Notes: generated from the sequence alone by a model not told the origin. Shown: positions 11,811 through 21,848, counted from the first letter of the stretch. The stretch is DNA of 64,000 nucleotides from Zeus faber (GCA_960531495.1 OY482852.1:33516117-33580116); one strand, 5' to 3'. Numbers and translations: made by a program.

Positions 11811-12089
11811 ATGGACACACCGGCTCTGCATTCAACTCTTAGTTTTGTGTTTATTACTATTTGTATTGTTCTTATTTTTGCATGCAGTGCACTGTCGCTA
11901 TTACAATATGAACGACAAGCACTCCTGGACGTCTGTTCGACACCTCATACGGACTTTTTCGCAACTTACCGGAGTACGTACTAAGATCTCTTTGTCCTGC
12001 CGCCACTGTGTTTACCAATACGCCGACGGAGGAGAAAGACAAGAGGAAAACCTGCCGGAATTCTATGCAGATCTCGGAGGAGATACTAA
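11811..12089 (+). pseudogene. 5' end of a LINE-like ORF (truncated)
   Basis: One frame runs from ATG 11811 to TAA 12087-12089 with one internal TAA (11982-11984). It encodes a hydrophobic stretch, then YERQALLDV, then after the internal stop an arginine-rich segment with IRRRRRKTRGKPAG. That order (a tyrosine- and arginine-containing YxRQxLL block, then a basic RRRR-K-RG-AG block) is what I know from the N-terminal extensions of fish LINE endonuclease-RT ORFs. No endonuclease or RT follows, because the interspersed repeat at 12088 begins directly. The family assignment is by recognition of these two short blocks only; it could also be an unrelated basic ORF. Confidence 0.45.
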
Positions 12090-12780
12090 AAAAGTGAATA
12101 GGTTTGATCTTGAGTGTGTAAAGTTTTGTGATTTTTCGAGTTTCTTAAGGCCCCAAAAGTCAGGTTAACACTTCAATTCAACACAGTGCCATGCCCACAT
12201 TGTGTGACGAAAACCCAATGTTTTAATAAATTTAATCCCCAAAGTGTCTTGTAGACACTCGCAAACTTTGAAGTCGATCTGATGAATCCCCTAGGAGTTT
12301 GCGCACATTAAATCCAATATGGCCACCTTCCTGTTGGTTGGGTGTCGGTCATGGCGGCAATATAATTTTTTTTGAGTCTAGTGATGTTACATTAATATAC
12401 CCAATTTCATGTTAAAAAGTGAATAGGTTTGATGTTTTGAAATTTTCAACAGGGCGTGTCCGGTCATTTTGCCATGCCCAAGCACGGAACCCATAGAATA
12501 TCAATTGCCACACTGGGACTGACGAGTGCACAAAGTTTCGTGAATTTCCAAGTATCTTTTGGAACATGACATTTAACGTGTTGCCACGCCCACACCGTGT
12601 GCCAAATAATATATATATTTTGATAATGTTAAGCTGTGAAGGTGTCTTGTAGACACTCGTCAAGTTTGAAGCCGATCCGATAAATCGCCAAGGAGGAGTT
12701 TCGCTAAAGTACAAAACATAAATATGACTAAAAAGTCAGGAAAATTAAAAATGGCCGACTTCCTGTTGGGTTTTGTGAGA
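12088..12780 (+). repeat. Interspersed repeat, copy 1 (plus orientation)
   Basis: This unnamed repeat is recognised by motifs shared with 19680-20310 and, inverted, 20318-20750: GGCCCCAAAAGTCA, AGTGAATAGGTTTGAT, CTTGTAGACACTCG, CCAAGGAGGAGTTTCG, AAAATGGCCGACTTCCTGTT and TTGCCACGCCCA. The AGTGAATAGGTTTGAT motif occurs twice in this copy (about 12093 and 12417), so the repeat has internal redundancy of about 325 bp. No coding potential is seen. I do not know the family name; it behaves like a multi-copy, non-autonomous element or a fragment of one. Confidence 0.75.
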
Positions 12781-13010
12781 AATTTTTTTTTTTATATATA
12801 TATACATATACTATAACTATTACGTACTACATATAACTATACTACTATAACTATAACATTACAGATTGAACTAATCCTCGATAGCAAAACTATATGTGTG
12901 TATACTACAGTATACATTACATAAATTTATTCATGTACATTACTATCATTCATATAGTGGGTAATTATGAAATACAGTTTTATTGATCAGTCAGAGCCAA
13001 AATTAAAACA
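12781..13010. other. AT-rich sequence upstream of the endogenous retrovirus
   Basis: It has a T-run followed by TA-dinucleotide stretches (12789-12860) and ACTATAACTAT-type short repeats. No gene is seen. It separates the interspersed repeat from the candidate retroviral LTR. Confidence 0.6.
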
Positions 13011-13369
13011 TGTCTAAAGACACTGGGTGTAACTACGCAACCAGTTAGAAACCGGCACTGAAACGGTTAATCTGGCGCACACACAGCGGGGAGTCTGAAA
13101 CTAGATACTCGGGAGATGGGAAATAACAAAGGCGGGACCGCCTCGCAAAGGGGGGTCTGTCGTTTGTAACAAAGTGACGAGGAAACAAAGTTTCTGCAGA
13201 CTCCTGGGTGAAATGTATGCTAGATGAGACACGCAGCTTAGGACTAACCACGTCGACGTAAAACGTTTTTTATTTTTTGGTAGATTCTCAAACCGTCCTA
13301 TAAACTCTCCGTAGCTCAAAGTTCCAGTTTCATCCCATCATTCCGGATTTGGAAATTTTGAACACGACA
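13011..13369 (+). mobile_element. Candidate 5' LTR of the endogenous retrovirus
   Basis: It begins TGTC (13011) and ends GACA (13369), a short inverted pair, three bases before the primer site. A TATAAA lies at 13299-13304. No clear AATAAA is seen between TATA and the end, and the space for R-U5 is short, so the left boundary and the TATA choice are tentative. Without a second LTR for comparison the limits cannot be confirmed. Confidence 0.4.
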
Positions 13370-13372
13370 AAT

Positions 13373-13390
13373 TGGTGACCCCGACGTGAT
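13373..13390 (+). promoter_or_regulatory. Retroviral primer binding site, tRNA-Trp type
   Basis: TGGTGACCCCGACGTGAT is complementary over 18 bases to the 3' end of vertebrate tRNA-Trp (ending ...GGGGTCACCA), the primer type also used by avian sarcoma-leukosis viruses. It would prime minus-strand DNA synthesis. Its perfection in an otherwise decayed element helps place the LTR end. Confidence 0.9.
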
Positions 13391-13699
13391 CCCATTACAA
13401 GACTGCAGAGGAGTTCCGAAAGCCTGAACGGTTGCGATACTTCCATGGGTACCCGCTAAAAGGTGAGCAGAGCCATTTCATGAAGTCTGCATAGATTAGA
13501 TAGGAATATTTTAGTTGGAAGTGTTGTACTGTTTAAGGCTGGACGAACAACTTTGTGGTTTTGGGGATGTATTGTTGAATGATGCATGAATAATAATTGT
13601 TAAATATTGTGGAGAGGAGAAATTGGATTGTTTGATGAGAACGGTAGTAAGGTAAGTTAAGGGAACGGGTTAGGAAACCCCCCTTCGAAGCGGCTGTGT

Positions 13700-14270
13700 G
13701 TTTAAATTGCGTAGTAATTCCACGTAACGTTTGGGCCCGTGTGTAGAGAATACATCCAGTATGCCTAAACTGAGCGACGTTTTGGTGATGAACAATGTTT
13801 AACTCGTGAAGTAATTCCGAATCCCGTTTAGGCCCGGTTGTTGAAAAGACCTCCGAAATGCCTAAACTAAGTGATGTCTGGCGATGAAAAATGTTAAACT
13901 CAGCCTTCAGAAGGGTAGTCGATAGTCGGTAATTTCATTTAAGGGTGAAAGGCCCGGAATCATTTTTAAAGTAAAAAGGAAGCCAAGCATTTAGGGGTTA
14001 AAGGCCCGGTTCTTAGAGAAACCAAATATTAAAGGGTTAAAGGCCCAATTCACGTGACTTAGCGTAAAATTGTATTGCCGGCTGTGTGAGTGAGAGTGTG
14101 CGCAACGAGGTACCTTGTGTGTGTGGAAAGAGAGGTACCATGCGTGTGTGTGAATGTGAGAGAGACCGCGGGCGTGTGTGTGTTTGAGACAGTCTTTGTG
14201 TTTAAGAGAGTGTGTGTTTGATAGAGTCTGTGCATGTGTGATAGAGGTTTTGTGTGTGTATGTGTATGAA
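13700..14270 (+). repeat. Repeats in the retroviral leader and TG-rich tract
   Basis: Two related segments of about 97 bp start near 13729 and 13826 (GGCCC..., then ATGCCTAAACT, then GATGAA.AATGTT). Then three shorter units carry GGGTTAAAGGCCC or GGGTGAAAGGCCC (near 13942, 13995 and 14034). From about 14080 to 14265 the sequence is TG-rich with GTGTGTG words. A polyA-rich patch follows (14310-14340). This lies between primer site and gag, where a packaging region would be expected. There is no evidence for coding. Confidence 0.65.
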
Positions 14271-14469
14271 CAACCTCCTCAAATTGCCCTAGATAAAAGG
14301 GCAATATATGAAAAAAAAAATACAAATAAAAAAAAAAAGTTGACCTGTAATAACCTAAAAGACCACTAGTGGCGTAGCTGCACCAGAAACACATTGAGAT
14401 CCGAACATTTGAGGTTTCCCCCTCCCACTTCTTCCCATGTCTTTTGTTCTCCTGCCATTCAAAAACATA

Positions 14470-16908
14470 ATGGAAAAGACCCCATCCCGCAGACCCGGCA
14501 CCAGTGAGATTCGTATTGAAGCTGTAGCTGAGCTCAAGAACAGAACAGAGCCAAAGTTCCATGCTTGAGAAACTTGGAAATTCCATAAATATGAACAAAA
14601 ATGGATCAAAGCAGGGTGGTGGTCGAAAGACACTACCCCGACAGCAGAAAACCGCACCAAGGTGATAGAGGAAGAAAAAAGACTGCTGGCTGAAGCAGGA
14701 GTGGATGCAAAAAACAACCCTGGATTAATGGGGGCTTGAAAGCGCAAGTTAAACAAGCAGCGTGCACAATGGGCGCTGGTTCAGCACATAATGACGGCAT
14801 GGATTTGAGCGGAAATGATTGTCGAACGTCGCAATAAAATCAGAAATGCCGCAACCAAGGCAGTGGTAGAAGCCCAGAAGGAACCCTACCCCCCACAAGA
14901 AGACAAGTTACCACCCCTCCCCGAACCCATCCCCCAAGGTCACACCCCACTCCAACCACACACCACCCCATCCCTCTACCCCTCCCTGCTGGCCGATGAA
15001 GAAACACATCGGCACCCCCCCTCTCCGTACAACCCTAAGACCGAGCACACACCTGAAGCAACAGCGCCCCCTGTGCTGAGCAACCAGAAAATAGCCACCC
15101 CACCCCCGCCAGAAATACAAGCACCCGTATTAGTAATGGAAGGCCCGATCCAAATCCATTTCCGAGTACAGCCCTCCCCAAAGCCATCTGACAGTGAGAA
15201 CAAGGACAATGATCAGACATTGCCCCCTAACGATCAAACAGACACAAAGAGTTTCTCTCCTCTAATACAGAGGACGACGAATGCACTTGCCAGTCCTACA
15301 AACCACAAAAAGACATCAAGAAAGGAAAAAGAAATGTACCACAAGGGTTAGCCACGCAACTGTCACACTGACTGGACAATGTGGCCCACTACCAGAGGAT
15401 GCCAACACAACCCATGTTCATCTCATAGCACCTCCTGCAGACGCTACAGCCAAACAACAACCCAAAGAAAAACAAAAGACCCGAAGCCAGCCCACACCTT
15501 CACCTACCCCTGTAGTCCCCAAATACACCTTTAAGAAAACAAAACAAAGACACCCCACCCCCCTCCGCTCCTGGGAAGAAGAACCCATGTCAGACCACGA
15601 GACTAAGACAAAAAAGTGGTCATTCAAAAACAGTGGCAGCTCCCGGGGAGAGTACACAAACGACAACAGAAGAAAAGGAACCCTTATAGCATCATCCAAA
15701 AGCCAGGCCAGAAGATCGTCAGCAATAGGGATAGTTACCCGCTCGAAAATTAGACAACGAGAGGAGGAACAAAAGCAGTCCGCCAAAAGAGAAACATTTG
15801 TTCCCTGGTACCACCGCGACATGCAGGCCCTCAAAGGCAACCTATCAGCGTTGGACAAAGGAGCTGCAGCATGGATCCGAATCTTCGAAAACCACACAGC
15901 GGCTGACACACTAGCCCTAAGAGATGTGCGAGCCATTCTCCGCGCCACAGCAGGAAACATCACCCTGACCTCCCTGGAAAGAGAAGTTAGAACCCTCACC
16001 ATGGCACACAAGCACCCATTCGACCACATGCGGAATGACATATGGACAGCCATGAGAGAAACCTGGCCGACCAGACGCAACACAGTGGCCCTGGCAGGCC
16101 TGAGATTTAAAAATGGGGAAGAACCACACGCCTATCTCACATGAGCAAAGGAGCTCTGGAGTGATAGCACTGTAGAACGTCATGACCCCTGCCTAGTGGG
16201 TCTCCCCATGTACATGCAGATGCCAAATGCCAAAATGGCCTCCCAGGAGATGTCAGGCTGTAGCTCGCAGACACAGTTTGACTGTCAGACATGACCGAGA
16301 GACAGTGGGAGAGCCATCTCATCCATCACCTGGAAAGACACATCAAAAAGCAAGAAGACAAATTCCTGGAGAAAGATTCCATACAAACCAGACTACTAAA
16401 AATGCAGGTAAAAAAACTGGAAGATGAAGTCAATACGGACAAAAAGAAGAAAGCAACTGTGCAAGCAGTAGTCACCACCCCTGAAGCACAGGCCCCGCCC
16501 CAAACCGCGCCACTACAATGGACAGGACCACAGCCCCTAACTGTAACCCCCGCCTACCCACCAGCCCAGCACCTACCCCAATGGCAGCAGGCCTGGACTC
16601 CCTATGAATATCCCCAGCGGCAGTATCCAGGGGCCCCCGCACCCTCATACCCCCAAGGCCCCCCCCAATGGCAGCAACTGAGAGGGAGAGGACAATTCCA
16701 ATCCTCTAGAGGATGGGGAGGACCCGAGAAAACTACAGGATGTTTCATCTGTGGCCAAAGTGACCACTGGGCAAGGGAATGCCCCCAGAACCAACAACCC
16801 CAGCAATTATATAGAGGATCCTACCGCCCCCCTCAGAGAGGAAGAGGAGCTTCCTCGAGAGGAAAGGGAGGACCCCGCATGGACACCCCGCCATGGCATG
16901 GAGCATAG
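14470..16908 (+). pseudogene. gag: Endogenous retroviral gag (broken)
   Basis: Gag forms the inner virion shell and binds genomic RNA. A candidate ATG is at 14470. Its frame carries TGA stops at 14566, 14737 and 14806, then is open to 15351 through a proline-rich middle region. The capsid-like part continues in a second frame (15281-16144, then past TGA 16142-16144) with a GEEPHAYLT-type block near 16110-16141. The nucleocapsid part returns to the first frame (16291-16908): a charged coiled stretch, a proline- and glutamine-rich linker, one CCHC zinc knuckle (CFICGQSDHWAREC, about 16741-16782), an arginine/glycine-rich tail, and a TAG at 16906-16908. At least two frame changes and four internal stops make it non-functional. 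All four stops are TGA, consistent with CpG decay of CGA codons (inference). Confidence 0.85.
16906..16908 (+). promoter_or_regulatory. In-frame gag-pro UAG junction
   Basis: The gag stop TAG is followed in the same frame by further open sequence (to 17163) starting the protease region. Suppression of a single UAG is how gammaretrovirus-type elements make Gag-Pol. A GC-rich stretch follows directly. Whether a pseudoknot exists cannot be judged by eye. Confidence 0.6.
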
Positions 16909-17300
16909 AGGCGCCCAGGGGACATGGAAGTGGTGGTACAGACAAAAATAAATGCCGAACCAGTAGTGCCATGTACAATCCAAGGAATCACTGTCAATCC
17001 AAGGAATTACTGTCACTGTCACTGTCACGTGTCTTGCTTGAAGAACCTGGCCGGCAACATACTACGTACTACATACAACTATCCACTCGGAAATTACGGA
17101 CTGTTGGATTCTCTGGGACGACACAAGTCCAACCCTTCACCGCACCCCTCCCTACCAAGATAGGTCCTCACAAAGTCAGACACCAATACCTCTACTCACC
17201 AAGCTGCCCCACCAACCTAATGGGAAGGGACCTTCTCCGAAGAACAGGGGCATCTGTGATATGTAACCTCCACGGTCTGGAAGTTAGTTTCTCTGAGCCA
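16909..17300 (+). pseudogene. pro: Endogenous retroviral protease (disrupted)
   Basis: The first part reads in the gag frame (16909-17163). The recognisable protease C-terminal half reads in another frame (within 16893-17765): TVGFSGTTQVQPFTAP, then GPHKVRHQYLYSPSCP, then NLMGRDLLRRTGA, which is the flap-to-C-terminus pattern ending in the conserved GRDLL. The catalytic D-S/T-G triad is not visible in either frame. The expected position (about 17000-17080) contains small tandem duplications: a CAATCCAAGGAAT unit twice, CTGTCA three times and a doubled TACGTACTACATAC-like word. These probably destroyed the active site and changed the frame. Confidence 0.7.
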
Positions 17301-18905
17301 AAAGAAGAGCTAATACCCCTCGAACGTATACTCGTCTTAGGTGGAACTCCTGATACCACCCCCGACCCCACACTCACCGGCTGGTGGCATTTTGTAAACC
17401 TACCAACTCTGGAAAAAGTCGATGCTGGACCCGTACACTGCACTCTCTGTTTCACACGCCACCGTGATGACATCTATGACGAAGGCTGGGAAGCGAAAAA
17501 GGAGGGACGACAAGAACGACTCCAGACAACAGACTTCTATCTGGGCCACGAAGGAGTTGCAGCAGCGGTCCGCCTGACACCAGACCAACAATCCTGGTAT
17601 CTACTTCACGACACCGCAGTTCCACATGTGACCCTAGCCGTAGAAGCTAACCATGCAGCCAAACAATTGGGCCCCATGGTCAAAAGAGCCCTCGCCAACC
17701 CACCTGGGTCCCCACAACGAACCCCCTGTTGCAACACACGCCAGACAAATCGGTTTGGAGAATAGGACACAACAGCTACGAACAAGGCATATATGAAAGA
17801 AATGTCCTGGAAAGAACTTATCAAGGAAGCATCGAAGAACACCCCCTGGCAGCAGAAATGTTCGCCCAACTACCGCCAACCCTCTGGACCACCGGCCCCT
17901 ATCACGTTGGCTGCACACCACACCACAATATACACATCAAAGTGAAAGCCCACGCTGTGCCCATTTGGCAAGGTCAGTACAAGGTCAAGCCCGAGGCAGC
18001 TGCTTGAATAGCCTCCACCATTGAAGGCCTCTTACAAGCAGGAGTTCTACGACCAGCGGATTCACCGTGGAACACACAAATTCTACCAGTACCCAAGGCT
18101 GGAGGACACTCATGGCGCCTGGTCCACGATCTGCGACGTATCAACCAGGTGGTCCAACCCATTACTGAAAAAGTGCCCAACCCCCATGTCGCCCTGCATG
18201 CAGGCTCCCCGAGTCATCAATTTTTCACCGTCATCGACCTGGCCAACGCATTTTTTTGCCTCCCCTTGGCCAAAGAAAGTCAAGATATGTTTGCATTCAA
18301 ATTTAAAAAATGCTCTTAGACCTACACAAGAATGCTACGAGGATTCACATGCACGCCAACCATATTCAACGCCTGCCTGAAGGCAGATCTCAAGGAACTC
18401 CTACTCATCCAGTATGTCGACGACATCCTCATGGACATCACCACAGTAGAAAATTGCCTCACGGCCACCAAATCCCTGCTACGGCGCATCGCAAAATGTG
18501 GCTACAAAATCAGGAAGGAAAAAGCACAGGTCTGCCGCACAGAAGTGGTATTCCTGGGAAAAAGGATCACGGGAGATCAGAGATACATCAACCCGGAAAG
18601 ACAACAGGCAATGCTCCAGTACCCTAAACCCACCACCGTGCAGCAAATGCTAGCATTCCTGGGACTCACTGGCTATAGCAGACACCACATAGCTGATTAT
18701 GTGGACCACACTGTTCCCCCACGCGAACCCATTGCGGAAGCTGGCCATCGGAACGTCAAGGCACCACTCAACTGGACCACAAGTGCGGAGGAAGCGTTCA
18801 TAAGATTGAAACAACTCATGGGGAAGGCCGAACACCTATGCACCCCAGACATCTCTTCCTCGTTCCATTTGGACGTTACTGAAAAGCACAGAATTGTCAA
18901 GCTGT
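17301..18905 (+). pseudogene. pol: Endogenous retroviral reverse transcriptase (broken)
   Basis: RT copies viral RNA to DNA. The pol spacer runs in one frame to TAG 17763-17765, including HDTAVPHVTLAVEANHAAK just before a LGPMVKRA block. RT then reads in a second frame from about 17729. An internal TGA (18005-18007) lies just before the conserved start, followed by LLQAGVLRPADSPWNT, WRLVHDLRRINQVVQ, FTVIDLANAFFCLPL, an internal TAG (18317-18319), GFTCTPTIFNACL and LIQYVDDILM (YVDD catalytic box, codons at 18413-18424), then the thumb with VVFLGKRIT and MLAFLGLTGYSR. Between the VIDLANAFF and GFTCTP blocks the usual segment is shortened. The frame is lost again near 18905. The domain order is intact but the gene is dead. 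Confidence 0.88.
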
Positions 18906-18953
18906 GCTCTGGCAGCCTCGACACGGTGAGCGCGCGATCCTGGCTCACCACAG

Positions 18954-19665
18954 TTGCAAACTCGACACAGTGGAACATGGACTCTCCGGATGTGGACGAC
19001 ACACGGCTGCCATCGCACACGCCCTACGAGAACCGACCACATTACTTTCTACCACCCCACCATCGTGCATACCACTCATGGAGTCAAATCCTACCTCGAT
19101 CAAACGGATTTCACCTTTACCACACCAAAACACAAGATGCGCTTGCATGTCACCCTGGAAAGAGACAATGTCTTGTACACAGCCGATGGAATCAACTTGG
19201 CCGGCGGACTACAGTATGCAGATGGCACCCATGACTGCGTACAGCTCATGAAACTGGAAGCAAAGGGCCGCACAGACTTGGATGGAACATCTGACCCCGA
19301 TGCAGAAATTGTCCTGTTTATAGATGGTTGTTGTTTCAAAGAAGAAGAGGGAAATAGAGCATCATACGCAGCCATTCAACAAATTAATGGACACCACGTC
19401 ACCCTAAGAAGTGGGATGATAGAACAACCAGCATCAGCACAAAAAGCAGAACTCGACGCCTCGGTGAAAGCATTAAAAATCTCAAAAAACAAAAATGCAA
19501 ACATATTCACCGACTCAGCATACGCACACGCTGCAGCTCACGTGGATGTAGCCATATGGATGAAAAGAGGACTCCAAACGTCAGCAGGAGCCCCGGTAAA
19601 ACACAAAGACCTCATACTCGCCCTCCTGGAAGCTATACATCTCCCCCGAAAAATCCAGATCATCA
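18954..19665 (+). pseudogene. pol: Endogenous retroviral connection and RNase H, truncated
   Basis: In a third frame (continuing from pol, 18954 onward) the connection domain ends with a DGTHDCVQL block. It is followed by RNase H: LFIDGCCF (catalytic Asp, codon 19323-19325), AQKAEL (catalytic Glu) and NIFTDSAYAHAAAH (catalytic Asp), then LQTSAG, KHKDLILALLEAIHLP and IQIIKC. The similarity stops at about 19665, before the last acidic/His segment that normally follows IIKC. The sequence then runs through ATGCAATGCAATGCAA into the interspersed repeat. RNase H would remove RNA from RNA-DNA hybrids; here the domain lacks its end. Confidence 0.85.
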
Positions 19666-19679
19666 AATGCAATGCAATG

Positions 19680-20310
19680 CAATTTTGTAGTTTCTCAAGG
19701 CCCCAAAAGTCACGTAAACTGTTTTTTTGAACATAAAATTCAACGCGTTGCCACACCCGCATCGTGACGAAAAAAAAATGTTTTAATAACTTTTAATCCC
19801 CAATGAGTCTCAATCCAAAAAATCCCCCAGGAGAAGTTCACGAAAGTACAAAGCATAAAAAGTGGATAAAATATTACAAAAACACAGCTTTTTTTGGAAC
19901 ACGAAATCCAACGCTTTGCCACGGCCACATCGTGTGACAATTATTATTTTTTTTAATATCTTTTAATCGTGAAGGTGTCTTGTAGACACTCGCCAAGTTT
20001 GAAGCCAGATAAATGGCCTCGGAGGAGTTTACGAAAGTACAAAGCGAGAAAATGAACGGAAAGTGACTAAAATTACACATTTAATCCAAGAAGTTACAAA
20101 AGTGTCCCGAATTTTGTGAATTTCATGGTAAAAAGTGAATAGGTTTGATGTTTTGAAATTTTCAACAGGGTGTGTCGGGCCATTTTGCCACGCCCATGCA
20201 GGCAACTCATACAATATCAATTGCCACACTGGGACTAACAAGTGCGCAAAGTTTTGTGAATTAGTATCTTTGGAACATGAAATTTTACGTGTTGCCACGC
20301 CACCCTAGAA
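19680..20310 (+). repeat. Interspersed repeat, copy 2 (plus orientation), inside the retrovirus
   Basis: It starts with TTTGTAGTTTCTCAAGG then CCCCAAAAGTCA, as copy 1 does at 12125-12162, and contains the CTTGTAGACACTCG, GGAGGAGTTTACGAAAGTAC and AGTGAATAGGTTTGAT motifs, ending near ACGTGTTGCCACGCC. It replaces the end of the retroviral RNase H. Confidence 0.75.
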
Positions 20311-20317
20311 AATAAAA

Positions 20318-20750
20318 TAATAATTTTCTGACCTATTCACCTTTTTCCACGTAAACTCCCAAAATTCGGTACACATTTGTAACCTCTCTAGACTTGGAAA
20401 AAATATATATTTCCGCCATGACGGAAACCCAACAGGAAGTCGGCCATTTTGAATTTTCCTGACTTTTTAGTCATATTTATGCTTTGTACTTTCGCGAAAC
20501 TCCTCCTTGGCGATTTATCGGATCGACTTCAAACTTGACGAGTGTCTACAAGACACCTTCACAGCTAAAACTTATTAAAATACATATATATTTTGGCCCA
20601 CGGTGTGGGCGTGGCAACACGTACAATTTCATGTTCCAAAAGATACTTGGAAATTCACAAATCTTTGCACACTCGTCAGTCCCAGTGTGTCATTTGATAT
20701 TCTATGGTGCCATGCATGGGCGTGTCAAAATGGCCGCCTATTATCTCCTA
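20318..20750 (-). repeat. Interspersed repeat, copy 3 (minus orientation)
   Basis: The reverse complement matches copy 1 across about 12443-12780 with high similarity (same order of ATAGAATATCAA, ACACTGGGACTGACGAGTG, GTGTTGCCACGCCCACACCG, CTTGTAGACACTCG, CCAAGGAGGAGTTTCG and GGCCGACTTCCTGTTGGG). With copy 2 it forms a head-to-head inverted arrangement. Their matching arms include 20183-20306 and about 20620-20740. Confidence 0.8.
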
Positions 20751-20979
20751 CATATTAGACATTGTGATAATATTATTCTGTTGTTACACGAGTGTGCATA
20801 CATTCATTTTTGTACTGAGCCTGTAGTCTGCTATTCAACTATTTAACGCCCATTTAACAATCTTGGACCTATACCAAACAATGTTGTCAAAATGTGTCTC
20901 TCACCCAAGTGTTTAAGTCTATGTGCCCAGGTCAAAGCAGCCCTACCCGTCCCACTTGAAGGACCTCTACACGGCCGCT

Positions 20980-21156
20980 GACCAGGTGAATGGGTGGTGA
21001 TCGCGACTTACAGAGGAAAAGCTGGAACTCTGCCAGATTCCTAGGACCTTTCCAGCAGGGTTAGGGACCCGCACCACTGCAGCAGCAGTTAAGGTGGTAG
21101 AACGACCAATATGGATACACGTATCTCATCGCAAGAAAATTCCTACTCCCCTCTAG
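20980..21156 (+). pseudogene. pol: Retroviral integrase C-terminal tail remnant
   Basis: Just past the repeat pair the sequence encodes the integrase SH3-like C-terminal pattern in pieces. GEWVVIATYRGK reads in one frame. RFLGPFQQ reads in a second. TAAAVKVVERPIWIHVSH then RKKIP reads in the third, ending at TAG 21154-21156. The W..I/VSH.KK ending is the class I integrase tail. The HHCC zinc domain and the DDE catalytic core are absent, having been lost where the repeat copies now lie. At least two frameshifts are present within about 50 codons. Confidence 0.7.
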
Positions 21157-21848
21157 GTACTCGTTGAGGAGACAACGTGAGTGTACGCTGAACGCTGCTC
21201 ACCCTGCAACTGCGATGGAACCACTTCAACCATACCTACATAGGCTACTTGGGTTACTGCCATTCCCCTTACCACAGCCGAAGAAATGTGTGTTTTGGAA
21301 GCAGTTATCGAAGGGGCTTTCTACACCAACATTGGCGCCCCACAGACGGCTCCACCGCTGGACTTCTGCTCCACATTTGATTACACCTGGCCACTTCCCA
21401 CCTTGTTATATGGTCATCATTTTCCTTGGCCCCTCCATCAAAAGGACACAGATAAAACAATATCTCTGTATAAATGTATTGTACTCAATTTATACATCAT
21501 TTTCTGATCCCTTTGCCTCAATTATATTATACTTAAGCATTATTGCATTTTCCTTTTGTATCATTCCACTGGGAACAACAGAAGGGAGTGTGAGAGAAAA
21601 ATGATGATCAATGTTAATGAATGATATAATTCTACCACCAAGTGATGTCTGAATGCTGAGGCATATGTTTGTTTGGTGACGCCCGACTCTTTCACAGGAG
21701 ATCTTACATTCCTGTATATCACTGTCACGAAAGTTTTAGTCGTTATATCAGTTTTTCTAGATCGTAAAAGGACCATTTGTGTAAACACTCAACGTATGCT
21801 TTCCCGGCACTGAAAGTGTTCTACGTTTTTCTTTGTTAAAAAATGTTC
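21157..21848. other. No gene recognised; env position of the retrovirus
   Basis: An env gene would be expected here. A plus-strand open stretch from ATG 21196 to 21604 has a basic and hydrophobic N-terminus and a hydrophobic C-terminal part. It has no cysteine pattern, fusion peptide or immunosuppressive-domain pattern that I can identify, and a second frame is open in parallel. I leave it unassigned. No sequence resembling the 5' LTR is present downstream. Confidence 0.4.

Larger units (their letters stand above)
13011..21156 (+). mobile_element. Decayed class I-like endogenous retrovirus (interrupted)
   Basis: The order is candidate 5' LTR, tRNA-Trp primer site, long leader, gag with one zinc knuckle, an in-frame UAG between gag and pro, protease C-terminal part, RT with YVDD, connection, RNase H, then repeat DNA, then the integrase C-terminal tail. 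Same-frame gag-UAG-pro-pol and the gamma-like RNase H and integrase patterns point to a class I (gamma/epsilon-related) retrovirus of fish. Gag and pol are broken by several stops and frame changes. The RNase H end and integrase core are missing, env is not recognisable, and no 3' LTR is seen. It cannot encode a working virus. Confidence 0.85.

Noticed and set aside
14059-16083. Minus-strand open frames opposite the retroviral leader and gag
   Set aside because: They are shadow frames of the plus-strand gag and the TG-rich leader; no motifs.
21196-21604. Possible env gene after the integrase tail
   Set aside because: It has hydrophobic stretches only, no cysteine pattern or furin-like site, and a parallel open frame. 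It is left as unassigned sequence.
21157-21848. 3' LTR of the endogenous retrovirus
   Set aside because: No block of 13011-13369 recurs downstream.
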